Source of the DNA: Gnomoniopsis sp. IMI 355080
Taxonomy: Eukaryota > Ascomycota > Sordariomycetes > Diaporthales > Gnomoniaceae
Assembly (NCBI GenBank): GCA_027946555.1
Contig: JAPEVC010000104.1
Coordinates: forward strand, 59,326-123,325
Direction: 5' to 3'
DNA length: 64,000 nt
This document shows, piece after piece, positions 47,682-56,301 of this stretch; positions within the stretch are counted from its first letter, which is position 1; every line of letters starts with the position of its first letter. The notes under the pieces are model-generated. The model worked only from the letters and a program-made list of their open reading frames with translations, was not told where the DNA came from and searched no databases. The translations under genes and the position numbers were made by a program.

Positions 47682-48649
47682 ATGCAAACGAGCAAGATGG
47701 TGACATCTTTGGATTTGGCGTCCGATGAATCGCGGCGAAACTTTAGACTGGTAGAGGCCACCGTGTGCATCAAGTACGCGCGGTTCGACGGCTACGACGC
47801 GGAGAAGTTGGCAATGGAGGAGCTCGAACTGGTCAAGCCAGTTGCGTTAAGCAAATGTCCTTCGGATACAGATGTACCTGTGTCGGCTGACAGATTTCTG
47901 CGTATGTGCGCGAGATTCTGGTGGGCCCGTTGTCGTGAGTATCATCTTGCAGTCTTCTACATGTTCTCTTCTCTGTATTTCTACTTCCATACTCAATGAA
48001 ACCTTGCTAACCCAATGTCTCTTGCTTCCTTCTAGTCGAGCAATGTCAGAGGTTTGGGGACGCCCAAGACGAGCCAGTACCCGGCGCTTTCGGTCTACCC
48101 GTACCGAAGGGAACCCTCTCGGCGCCTGGCCTTCGACCATCCCCTGAGCACAAGGAGATGCTAGATAAGCTGCGCAAAGAACCGGTAGAGAAGAAGCGGG
48201 AGTTGGATACTGGAGGAACTTCAATGCCATGCGAGCCAGTGCGGCAATCACAGCGCTCCGATTCTATGCCTTCTAGTCGTGCGCCAAAGAGCGGCGAGGG
48301 CCTTACGGACGGCAGAGATCGATCAATGGGCCTTGAGTACTCAAGCTATAGTCAGGAGGTGATGAAGGATCATGTGGCATTTCGCAACAAAGCCGAAGAA
48401 GTTAAGGTCAAGGATCAGGAAGAGGCCACAGCGGCTGGATTCGAGACAGTGGCGGATTGGCACAAGGCGCAGGGCAAGGAAATGGATGCATTGGCCTTCT
48501 ACAAGTGGAAGTGCAAGATGTTGCAGGACACTATCACGTCGTCGGTGTCGAAGTTGATGGAACACAATGATCAAACGCTGTCTCCCAGTACGGAGGGCCC
48601 GCAATCGAAGCGTCGGAGAATTGGCAGATCAAGTACAGGAGGAGACTGA
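47682..48649 (+). CDS. Unknown protein, lysine/glutamate-rich
   Basis: Two exons, 47682..47934 and 48036..48649, with a 101-bp intron (donor GTGAGT, acceptor TTCTAG), give 288 residues. No known family. The first exon contains S-A-D-R-F-L-R-M-C-A-R-F-W-W-A-R-C, continuing in the second as L-E-Q-C-Q-R-F-G. The second half is charged and helical, with D-H-V-A-F-R-N-K-A-E-E-V-K and a final basic cluster K-R-R-R-I-G-R that resembles a nuclear localisation signal. It may be a partner of the neighbouring nucleic-acid-binding proteins; this is inference from position only. Confidence 0.6.
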
Positions 48650-48690
48650 TCTCAAGGCGAATTCGTGATCCTAATTTTTAGGTACATATA

Positions 48691-49044
48691 TTGTACAATG
48701 CACTCTCCCTGACAAATTGCGCGTGTTCTCCAAAAACTCCGCTATCAAAGGCGCGGCCAGAGGTGCAGAGAACGTTGGCCACCAAGGCTGGCTCGTCCCT
48801 CGGAAACAAGAAGCTCGGGCGGGAGATCAAGGGTTCCAAGGAGCTCCTTGCCAATGCCATCGACGAACAAAAGCATTTTCTTGACGAGATCAAGAGGGAT
48901 TTTTTAAGCCTTTTGGAGAATGTCAAGTGCACCGAGAATAGGCAGGAGGCTTTTGATGAGATAGCCATGTCGCGTAAAAGTGGCGCAAGGAATGTCAGAA
49001 TCAAGGTGATGCCTTCGATCGACTTTATAGCATACTGTGCCTAG
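48691..49044 (+). pseudogene. Possible gene fragment lacking a start codon
   Basis: A 117-codon open frame with protein-like composition (S-L-G-N-K-K-L-G-R-E-I-K-G-S-K-E-L-L) but opening at TTG, with no ATG until near its end. An acceptor-like TTTTTAG stands just before it at 48675-48681, but no donor in the preceding gene fits the phase. It may be a decayed exon or a remnant of a gene related to its neighbours. Charged helical, no domain. Confidence 0.3.
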
Positions 49045-49174
49045 GTATGATGAATGCGTATCCGTCCGACTCGACGAGGAGACTGGAGCAATTCAGAGAC
49101 GATTGGCTTGTGGAGAGTAGACGATTAAGTGATTAGTTTCAACCATCAATATATGACGGTTTGAGCTACGTAAA

Positions 49175-49211
49175 TGGTGGTGGTGGTGGTGGTGGTGGTG
49201 GTGGTGGTGGT
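49175..49211. repeat. (TGG)n trinucleotide repeat
   Basis: About 12 uninterrupted TGG units in non-coding sequence between two genes of the unusual block. Confidence 0.9.
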
Positions 49212-49539
49212 TCTGTGTAGACATACTTGATCAGATAAGACTGATCACGGGATTATGAGGTGAGTCCGGCCATCTGAGAGTTGACTGGTCTCCTTGTGAG
49301 ATCACCAGCATGCGGGCGGAGTTTTCTTGAGTCCTCCTCCATATCACTATCACGCTGGCGGATGTGTTGTGTTGTAGAACGATCCAATTTGCACAGCTGC
49401 TCATTTGCTCACTTTCTAGTCCCATCCCGTCTCGACGCATCGCCGAGCATTTTCCTAAGCACATGTATCTGTCCTTCATTTCTTTTGAAAGATTTCCGCC
49501 ACCACCCCCCAATATTCCACTACCGACGCCCGTACCATG

Positions 49540-51072
49540 TTAAGCGCCTCGACCCCTTCCACCTACAGGTCCTTGATTCCTTCCACTCGCATGTACTCGA
49601 CTTCGACCGTGCGCAAGAAGCTGTCCTTGTCCTCTTCCGCGGTTGTAAAATTGACCCCGTCCCCTTCCACGCGTAGGGTACTGACCTCGTCCTCCTCCCC
49701 GAATCTGGAAATGACCTCGTCCCCTTCCATGCGTAAAATACCGGCCCCGTCCTCCTCGTCGGATTTGAGATTGACCGCGTCCCCTTCCGCGCGTATAATG
49801 ATGACCCTCTCGTCCTCCACGAGGAAAATGGTGACCCCGATCTCGTCCCGACTGATGAAACTGGCGTTGTGTTGCTTCCAGGGGCTCAGGTTGACATTGT
49901 AGTCCTCCAACTGGATCACAATCGCCCTGTTGTCCTTGCTCTCCTTTAGCTGTGTCAGAATCGCTCAGTCCCATTTCCGAGGACTGAGGTCCACTGACGT
50001 TTAGTGAGACTTGACCACTACTTGCAGTCAGGGCTTGCCTTTCCACAGCCGGGTCTCGTAAGCTACGGCGCATCCTATCCATGATGGCTTGAGGGATAGC
50101 GATAATCTTCCTATGCTCTCTCGGAGGCGGGAGATCGAGTGAATTGACTGTCTTGTAGAAGATGTGCAACCGTTCTCCGACGGGAATGGGGTCATTGAGC
50201 TTGAAGCCCCAGCTCGGCATAGAGCTGGTCTTGGCCAAGTCCGGCAGCATCTCATCACCTCCGGTATTAAAGACTCGTATGTTGTCCGCGAGCCTGTGCG
50301 GCGGGTTTCGACATCGGACAATCGCCAATATGACATAGGCTTTCTTCTCCTGTCTGTATCGCCAGCTTCCCTCTGAGTCCTCCACTGGCTCAGATACCGA
50401 CACGTCGGCCTGGAAGCGCCATAGGTTCAGCAACGAGTTCCGCGATTCACTCTGCACCAGGTCCACTTGCAACACGTGAGGACGGTTGAGGTAAGTATAG
50501 ACAGTGTTACGGCCATCAAATTTCCGGCAAGTAACGTTGTTGACCAGTTGTGTCACCGTGCTGGGAGACACACCGTCCCATGGCAGCACGTCTTCCTTTG
50601 CAAGGGCGGCACCTTGCTGTATAACGCGTCCTCCAGGAGCGTCGAATCCCGCCATTAACACAGGATACCTCAACAGAAAGCTCCCCCATGGGTGGTTCCA
50701 AATCGTGTCGACCATCATAGACCCCCTACACATCTCCGAGAAGGTGGGAGACGCCGTGCCGGACTGCTCCATGATCTGGGCAAACGCAGCAGATCTCATC
50801 CTCTCCTTGATCTGCTCATGGTCGGTCAACGTTCGTTTGAAGTACGTCCAGATATACTGCTCCAATGCATCTGGATTTTGACTCTGCTTGGGCTTGGCCT
50901 CCGTCTTGACCGTGCCCCAAATGGCGCGCGCGAGAACAACGAGGCAGTCAAAAGCAGACAGCTCGTCCACCGTCTCCCCAGGGATGCAAGGCCAGTTTCT
51001 CCACAACACTGCTGTTGCCATCAGTGTATCATCGTCGAACTCGGATCGTAGATCAGGAAACGATGTCGCCAT
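49540..51072 (-). CDS. Unknown protein with RGG-rich C-terminal tail
   Basis: Single exon, 510 residues from the ATG at 51072; the frame is open to 51186. The N-terminal about 370 residues look globular, with no family recognised (for example W-N-H-P-W-G-S-F-L-L-R-Y-P and Y-V-I-L-A-I-V-R-C-R-N). The last about 100 residues are R-G-R-G-R-G and R-G-G-R-G repeats with intervening Q/Y/F/H, a classic RNA-binding, phase-separating and arginine-methylated type of tail. The DNA of the tail is a degenerate tandem repeat. Same strand as the coiled-coil gene upstream, 110 bp apart. Confidence 0.7.
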   Translation of the reverse strand: MATSFPDLRSEFDDDTLMATAVLWRNWPCIPGETVDELSAFDCLVVLARAIWGTVKTEAKPKQSQNPDALEQYIWTYFKRTLTDHEQIKERMRSAAFAQIMEQSGTASPTFSEMCRGSMMVDTIWNHPWGSFLLRYPVLMAGFDAPGGRVIQQGAALAKEDVLPWDGVSPSTVTQLVNNVTCRKFDGRNTVYTYLNRPHVLQVDLVQSESRNSLLNLWRFQADVSVSEPVEDSEGSWRYRQEKKAYVILAIVRCRNPPHRLADNIRVFNTGGDEMLPDLAKTSSMPSWGFKLNDPIPVGERLHIFYKTVNSLDLPPPREHRKIIAIPQAIMDRMRRSLRDPAVERQALTASSGQVSLNVSGPQSSEMGLSDSDTAKGEQGQQGDCDPVGGLQCQPEPLEATQRQFHQSGRDRGHHFPRGGREGHHYTRGRGRGQSQIRRGGRGRYFTHGRGRGHFQIRGGGRGQYPTRGRGRGQFYNRGRGQGQLLAHGRSRVHASGRNQGPVGGRGRGA

Positions 51073-51182
51073 GTTTGTTTGTGTCTCGTTCGATCGCTCG
51101 GGTGTGGTTCGATGGGGTTGGTCGGGTGTTTGCAACAAAGACAGTTCAGGTGCCAGTTTGGTCGGGAACAAGTTTAGATGTA

Positions 51183-52565
51183 TCACATTTCAAAGTTAGC
51201 CCAGCTACCGATAAGATCCAGCATATTCGACTCCTCCTCCAGCTCGCGATTCACCCTCTCAATCTCGCCTATCTTCTTCTCCAGCCTTTGCCCTTGGACT
51301 TCCAAGTCTTGCATTTGCTGCTCCAGAACTTTGCACGCTTCCAATACCTGCTCCGTAGAACGCACAAGTCGCCCGTCCAATACAGGCTGTAATTCGGCGA
51401 GGTCACTGAGATGACTCTTCCGAGCCTGTAGATCCTGCACCACTGCCTTGCAGTTATCGTAGAAAAAGCGACTACGGTATTTGACGTAGTCCTCGCCATC
51501 CTCGTGGTACCCCATCCCGCTCGTTTTACCAACGTCTCCACATTCTGTGCGGTTGAATCCGTCCTGGCAGACCATACTGTGGGCGAGCGCAGAGACTAGT
51601 GTTTCTGCAAAATACAGGTCCCTCCTCTCCCACACGCGGACAACACACAGTGCCTTGGGTGAAGGCTCCTGCCCCTGGAACTTCATCAGTGACAGGACAA
51701 ACACAAATGGCTTGTTCGACGATGTCAGTATCGAATTGATCCCCTTCGTTGGGTCATGCTTCGGCAGCCGATCTGCCAGCTCAATAGACATCCCAACATA
51801 GAGCGGCGTTTGAATCATAGGCACATCTCCGCGAGGTTCGAGCTGCAAGCTGCGCTCTGTTCTCTTCTCTAGGCCCTTCAAGAGGTCCTTCATAGCTTCT
51901 CGTCCATTCGCTGACGTGATGAAGCGGGAAACATCGTGTTTGTGTATGCCAAACTGGTTGTCTACCTTTGCTACAAAATCCTTGTGCTCTTGGCCCGACG
52001 CCGACAACGGCCACGCCCCAGCCTCATCCCACACATCGTATGCCTCAAGGTACTTGTGCATATTCTTCACCAACGTTTGAGTCTCGGTCGCCGTTAGCCA
52101 TGCTCCTTTCCTGCCTTGAACAGCTAACCCGACCACATAGACACCAAATTGTTGGGCCTGCTTGTAATGGCCTCGATCTAGACCTCGCTCTGGATCGTAG
52201 TCCCACGCCACAGTGCCGAGGACGATGGACTCTAGCATTGGGCGAGGAATGCTCAGGAACATGACAAAGTTCCGCCAATCTGCCTCCATCGATGTCCTCA
52301 AGTACTTCTCCGTCCGATTCTTGTACTTGCCATTGGCGCCAACATCCTGCATGCTGATGCTATTGTCATTGCCTTTCCGATCGGCAAACTGGCTAAGCAG
52401 GTATCTCGGTAGCTGCGCAGCCTCATCCGCCAACGCAGGTAGCTGCATCGCAATCGTGTAATACGATTCATCCACTTGCAACGACTTTATCAACCGCAAC
52501 CTCGTCCCCTCTAAAAGAGGGATGGCCGCGGTCGCGACCGGCGGGTTCGACTGCAATTCCTCCAT
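51183..52565 (-). CDS. Unknown protein with C-terminal coiled coil
   Basis: Single exon, 460 residues from the ATG at 52565; an in-frame ATG at 52628 would add 21 residues. The main part is globular and unrecognised (for example W-R-N-F-V-M-F-L-S-I-P-R-P-M-L and F-V-F-V-L-S-L-M-K-F-Q-G). The last about 80 residues form a heptad-rich coiled coil (V-L-E-Q-Q-M-Q-D-L-E-V-Q, then I-G-E-I-E-R-V-N-R-E-L), suggesting dimerisation. It is divergent from the AT-hook gene across a 244-bp promoter. Confidence 0.7.
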   Translation of the reverse strand: MEELQSNPPVATAAIPLLEGTRLRLIKSLQVDESYYTIAMQLPALADEAAQLPRYLLSQFADRKGNDNSISMQDVGANGKYKNRTEKYLRTSMEADWRNFVMFLSIPRPMLESIVLGTVAWDYDPERGLDRGHYKQAQQFGVYVVGLAVQGRKGAWLTATETQTLVKNMHKYLEAYDVWDEAGAWPLSASGQEHKDFVAKVDNQFGIHKHDVSRFITSANGREAMKDLLKGLEKRTERSLQLEPRGDVPMIQTPLYVGMSIELADRLPKHDPTKGINSILTSSNKPFVFVLSLMKFQGQEPSPKALCVVRVWERRDLYFAETLVSALAHSMVCQDGFNRTECGDVGKTSGMGYHEDGEDYVKYRSRFFYDNCKAVVQDLQARKSHLSDLAELQPVLDGRLVRSTEQVLEACKVLEQQMQDLEVQGQRLEKKIGEIERVNRELEEESNMLDLIGSWANFEM

Positions 52566-52660
52566 AGTGTTGATGAAAGTCGACTTGTTGTGGTGTTTAT
52601 TGGATAGAAGGGAGTGGGAACTTTGCATTCGTGGTCTGGGTAGGTGGCTACCTACTTAGG

Positions 52661-52670
52661 TACCTAGGTA
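52661..52670. promoter_or_regulatory. TACCTAGGTA palindrome, copy 3, in a cluster of AGGTAG/CTACCT motifs
   Basis: Within 52641-52672 there are several overlapping TAGGT and ACCTA units, in the divergent promoter between the coiled-coil and AT-hook genes. Confidence 0.45.
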
Positions 52671-52809
52671 GATATATACAGGGGTGGGCGTTGCAGGGGT
52701 AGATTGCAGGGGTGCGGCAAAAGAGATGCAGTCCAGATTCACCTTCTTTCCAAACGCCTCTCCATTCCAAACTTAAAACAACACAACAACAGCAATTTCC
52801 ACCATCAAG

Positions 52810-53913
52810 ATGGCATCAGAAGAGCGCTCTTCAGCTATGGCGCCTTCAGATGAAGAGGGAGACAGCAGCAGCAGCCACGGCTCCGGTGAGTCATCATCAG
52901 GCAATGGTAGCGAGAGAGTGGAACGGCGCAAACGATTCAAGCGCCAAATCGACGTCAATCCAAAACGCGTCCAACAGGTCGCAGAGGCCGGTGCAGAGCG
53001 GCTTCGTGTTTCGATTGAGAAAGGTGTTGAGGGATCCAGGGCTGAATACCCTCCCGGAAGTCGCGAAGCCTTCTTGGATCTATTGCCAGGTCCGACATTC
53101 AATGGAGATTGGACAAAAGAAGATGAGCGTCGGATGAAGTCAGAGGTCGAACGGACTTCCCGCTTCAGGGACATTCTTTCTTTCAGAGAAGGCACGATGG
53201 GCGCGTGGAAGACGTTTTACAGGTTCGCCGGTCGACTGGTCACCGACGTGATTGGACTGAGTACGGGTGTGGTTCACGATGGACAAAAGTCGTGGCCTGA
53301 CACGTTCGCCCGACCTCTCCAGACATATCTTTGTCTGCCTTTCATGCAAGGAAATGTCATGAGGTTGCGACTGGCGCTTCAATGGGCAGCGATCTGCCGG
53401 GACGATGACCGTCGGAAGCATTACCTCAACGGATGCGAGCAAGATGTCTTTCTTCGAATGCTTTCCGAGGTGATGGACAGACAAGACGGAACGATGAGCC
53501 CTGCAGCACTACGGAGAGTGGCTCTGCGGCTCTGTTTGAACAAGTTTGGTGCTTATGGTGATGAAGAACCCCAATGGTCGGCCCTTTTGAGCAACATCGA
53601 GGCTCATTTCTACCCTCTGAACACGAATGACAAGGCGCCTGCCATGGATACGTCGCCACCAGACACTTACAAGGTCAACACCTCAGATCTCAAGGGTGTG
53701 ATCTTGGCAGTAGATAAGCTAAGGACTTTCTCCTTTGCGCTGCACCACCACTCTGACACGGTCAAAGAGACCCTTGGTCTCATGAAGACTGTCAGTGATT
53801 GGCCGCTGAGAGAGGACGTTGAGACTGCCACGAAGGCTGTGTTGTTGTCCGATGAGAGGCAAAAGCGAATGCAGGATCAAGCTGCTGGAGATTCCCCTCG
53901 GGTACCGACCTAG
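52810..53913 (+). CDS. Unknown protein, N-terminal part of an AT-hook reading frame
   Basis: Single exon, 367 residues. A Ser/Glu-rich N-terminus with a basic cluster (R-R-K-R-F-K-R) precedes a helical globular part that has no recognised family, for example W-K-T-F-Y-R-F-A-G-R-L-V-T-D-V-I-G-L. The frame ends at TAG 53911-53913 but remains open afterwards, in the same phase, through 55308. Together the two parts would give an 832-residue protein. No canonical intron removes the stop. Either the stop is real and the rest is a separate or dead gene, or it is read through, or it is an error. Confidence 0.6.
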   Translation: MASEERSSAMAPSDEEGDSSSSHGSGESSSGNGSERVERRKRFKRQIDVNPKRVQQVAEAGAERLRVSIEKGVEGSRAEYPPGSREAFLDLLPGPTFNGDWTKEDERRMKSEVERTSRFRDILSFREGTMGAWKTFYRFAGRLVTDVIGLSTGVVHDGQKSWPDTFARPLQTYLCLPFMQGNVMRLRLALQWAAICRDDDRRKHYLNGCEQDVFLRMLSEVMDRQDGTMSPAALRRVALRLCLNKFGAYGDEEPQWSALLSNIEAHFYPLNTNDKAPAMDTSPPDTYKVNTSDLKGVILAVDKLRTFSFALHHHSDTVKETLGLMKTVSDWPLREDVETATKAVLLSDERQKRMQDQAAGDSPRVPT

Positions 53914-54024
53914 TACGTTGGCCCCCGTGAGTCGGATTCTACCAGTGACGATCATGCATGGCTCCCATCTCGAGGACTAGAGTCTGGCATCAAAGAGGTT
54001 TCGGATGATCAACTGGATGATTGG

Positions 54025-55308
54025 TTGGAGGAAGCCACAGGAGCTACGCAGGCCTCAGTGTCTGCTTGGAAATGGTTGTACACGAAGGAGAAGCGCGAAG
54101 CCAAGAGAGCCATGAAGCTGACGGCCCATAAAAAGACGGGGCCAGGTCCAAGTTCTGCAAGGTCTCGCAATCATTCAAAGGGAAAGACGGACAAGAAGGG
54201 GAAGGGCCGGGCCGATACAGGCCAGGATCCTGATGACCAAGGTCCAACATCTGCAAGTGCGAGCCGTCAAGCAACGACAAAGGAAACCAAGAAGCGGTCC
54301 CACAAGTCTCCAGCTCCAGCTGATGAGCCAACAGCAAAGAGGCAACGCGGCCGTCCAAGGAAAGAGAAGGTCATTCAGCCGACAGAGAAACGTCGTCCGG
54401 GTCGTCCACGAAAAGATGTGGCAGTGACGACACACACTGCAAGGGTACATGACAGTGAGTCACAAGACTCTGCCGAGCAGGCAGCTACGACAGAAAAACG
54501 TCGTCGGGTTCGTCCACAAAAAGATGTGACAGTGACGGCACACACTGCAGAGGTGCGTGACAGTGAGGCACAAGACTCTGCCGAGGTGTCTGACAGTGGT
54601 TCACATGTCGCCTGGCCGATAACCCCGGTACGAAATCGGCCTCGGGATCGTCCAACGCCAGGGCCGCGGGCACGGGGACACCTACTAGGTCTCGACGAGA
54701 TATTTGACGACGTCGGTATGCAGTTTGGCGATTCACCGAATCGAGATTCACCGATTGTCTCAGAACAGGGGAACGTTGGACCGGATTTTATGGCAATTGA
54801 CAGTGATCCACAAGACTCTGTCGGGGCGTTGAACGATGATGGTGTCATCATACAAGGAGACGACCCACCGGAACAGGCGGCAGGCACTGTCGAGGAGGCA
54901 ATGGCGCCACTGGGAACTGATCCGCCTCGTCGACGTAGGAAACGCATAACCGATGCTATGCGATTTGATAGAATGAGGGCAATACCTGTCCTTCGACAAG
55001 AGCATGCTACATTGGACGACGAGGAAGCAGGGCCATCCACGGATGATGAGCCAAAGGTACAGATGAAGCAGACCAAGTTTGCGGTTATTCATCCAGCAGG
55101 ATCACTGGTGGAGAGTATTCTTACTCTAGGGGTACCGCTTGCCAGTCGTTTTATGTTTGGCTCCATCTATGGAGGGACGGGTGGGCAAGTCCTGTTGGAT
55201 GAGGCAAGAGAAGGATCCTCGGAAGAGTTCTGTAGCAGGAGTAATTGGGTTGCTGTCTCATCAGATGTGGCTAGTCGTACAGAACAGAGGACAAGTTCTC
55301 TACTATAG
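54025..55308 (+). CDS. AT-hook protein, C-terminal part of the interrupted frame
   Basis: Open in phase with the preceding gene from 53914; the first ATG is at 54025 (427 residues). Three AT-hook-like motifs stand in a row: K-R-Q-R-G-R-P-R-K, K-R-R-P-G-R-P-R-K and the weaker K-R-R-R-V-R-P-Q-K, which would bind the minor groove of AT-rich DNA. The second and third lie in a tandem repeat. Further on it is acidic, then R-R-R-R-K-R-I, and a short folded end with F-A-V-I-H-P-A-G-S. Probably nuclear. It has no promoter of its own in the 111 bp since the stop, which favours one original gene. Confidence 0.6.
   Translation: MEEATGATQASVSAWKWLYTKEKREAKRAMKLTAHKKTGPGPSSARSRNHSKGKTDKKGKGRADTGQDPDDQGPTSASASRQATTKETKKRSHKSPAPADEPTAKRQRGRPRKEKVIQPTEKRRPGRPRKDVAVTTHTARVHDSESQDSAEQAATTEKRRRVRPQKDVTVTAHTAEVRDSEAQDSAEVSDSGSHVAWPITPVRNRPRDRPTPGPRARGHLLGLDEIFDDVGMQFGDSPNRDSPIVSEQGNVGPDFMAIDSDPQDSVGALNDDGVIIQGDDPPEQAAGTVEEAMAPLGTDPPRRRRKRITDAMRFDRMRAIPVLRQEHATLDDEEAGPSTDDEPKVQMKQTKFAVIHPAGSLVESILTLGVPLASRFMFGSIYGGTGGQVLLDEAREGSSEEFCSRSNWVAVSSDVASRTEQRTSSLL
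54382..54585. repeat. Tandem duplication of about 108 bp inside the AT-hook gene
   Basis: Two diverged copies start at 54382 and 54490. Each encodes an AT-hook-like motif followed by T-H-T-A or A-H-T-A and D-S-E-x-Q-D-S-A-E. Differences alter the second hook (G-R-P to V-R-P). Confidence 0.75.
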
Positions 55309-55656
55309 CTTCTAATTGCATACCCTTTTACTCACAATGTGCAAGTTCCACGAGGCATGTAATTCACAGAAACAGCTGCATGTCAAGTCAATTAGGCTAG
55401 CATTATCGCGACAATAATCACGGATCCATTTACCAGAGATTAGGGGAATAGTGTATTGAGCTCCGTTACGCTGGCGATTATTAATCCTATACCTCGACGT
55501 GAAAAGTTCTACGCCTCCACTACATGGATAGTCTGGTCATCTTTCTGACTGCGTCTCGATACACATGTGTGTGATGTTGTTTATCCCCCAAACCAATAGC
55601 CCTGGCCCGCCATCTATGAAATGCCCATGCGTGCCCGGGCAAGTGTGCCAGTTCAT
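55309..55656. other. Convergent spacer
   Basis: Between the 3' ends of the AT-hook and helicase-like frames. No gene is recognised. Confidence 0.4.
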
Positions 55657-56271
55657 TCATCCAACATAGCCCAGCATCCTGGCCACAGAGAAAATATCTT
55701 GACTAGGATGTCTATCCTCGGCTTCCTCTAGCGCCTCTCGGACAGCACGAGCGGACACATAGGTCACATTGCTCGGCACCCATTGAAGAACACCCTGTTC
55801 GGTTTCCCTCCGTTGAATTCCCGTATACACACAAAAGAATTCTGATGGGTCGTCTTCAGAAGGTGGTTCCACGGTCTTGTCCTGCATACAGCGTTCGGGG
55901 TCGAGAATGCGGAGTGAGTCGTCCTCGGGCTCTTGCAACTCTCTGTGAGAAAACAGGTCGTACGCAAAGGGTAACCCGTCCTGTCTTGGGTACATGACCC
56001 ATGCCAACTTGTCCAGCAACGCTCGAACCATTGCCTTTTCAACGTAGAGCAGATCACTCCGGCTCAGACTGTGTAACTCATCCCCAATAAGGCCCATTTC
56101 CTGTCGTGTAAATCCACAACCCGTTGCAGCAGCATCGAGTGCATCATCCCATCCAAAAGACTTTAAAAGGTCCACATGCACGGCCCAAAACAGTATGCTG
56201 CTGGGCGGCATGGCTTTCCCATCCGTCCTCTGGTATTCAATGCGATCCTTGGCGCGAAACTCTGTTTGCAA
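55657..56271 (-). CDS. C-terminal part of the helicase-like frame
   Basis: 204 residues as an independent frame, but it is in phase with the gene upstream and separated from it by one TGA at 56302-56304 and ten sense codons. Read together, the product would be 723 residues. This part is helical (F-W-A-V-H-V-D-L-L-K-S-F-G-W-D-D-A) and could correspond to the region after the helicase core. The listed start is the first in-frame codon accepted as a start, and a promoter in the 30-bp gap is implausible. It is probably not a separate gene. Confidence 0.5.
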   Translation of the reverse strand: MQTEFRAKDRIEYQRTDGKAMPPSSILFWAVHVDLLKSFGWDDALDAAATGCGFTRQEMGLIGDELHSLSRSDLLYVEKAMVRALLDKLAWVMYPRQDGLPFAYDLFSHRELQEPEDDSLRILDPERCMQDKTVEPPSEDDPSEFFCVYTGIQRRETEQGVLQWVPSNVTYVSARAVREALEEAEDRHPSQDIFSVARMLGYVG

Positions 56272-56301
56272 CCGCAGGACATGCCATATAGCAATGGCAA
56301 A

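Larger units (their letters stand above)
48650..49539. other. Spacer with an orphan open frame and (TGG)n repeat
   Basis: Contains the fragment at 48691-49044 and the TGG repeat, both listed separately. The rest holds no recognised gene. Confidence 0.4.

Noticed and set aside
49537..49919. Open frames on both strands through the RGG-coding repeat
   Set aside because: They are by-products of the repetitive GC-rich tail sequence; the minus-strand RGG frame is continuous with a globular protein.
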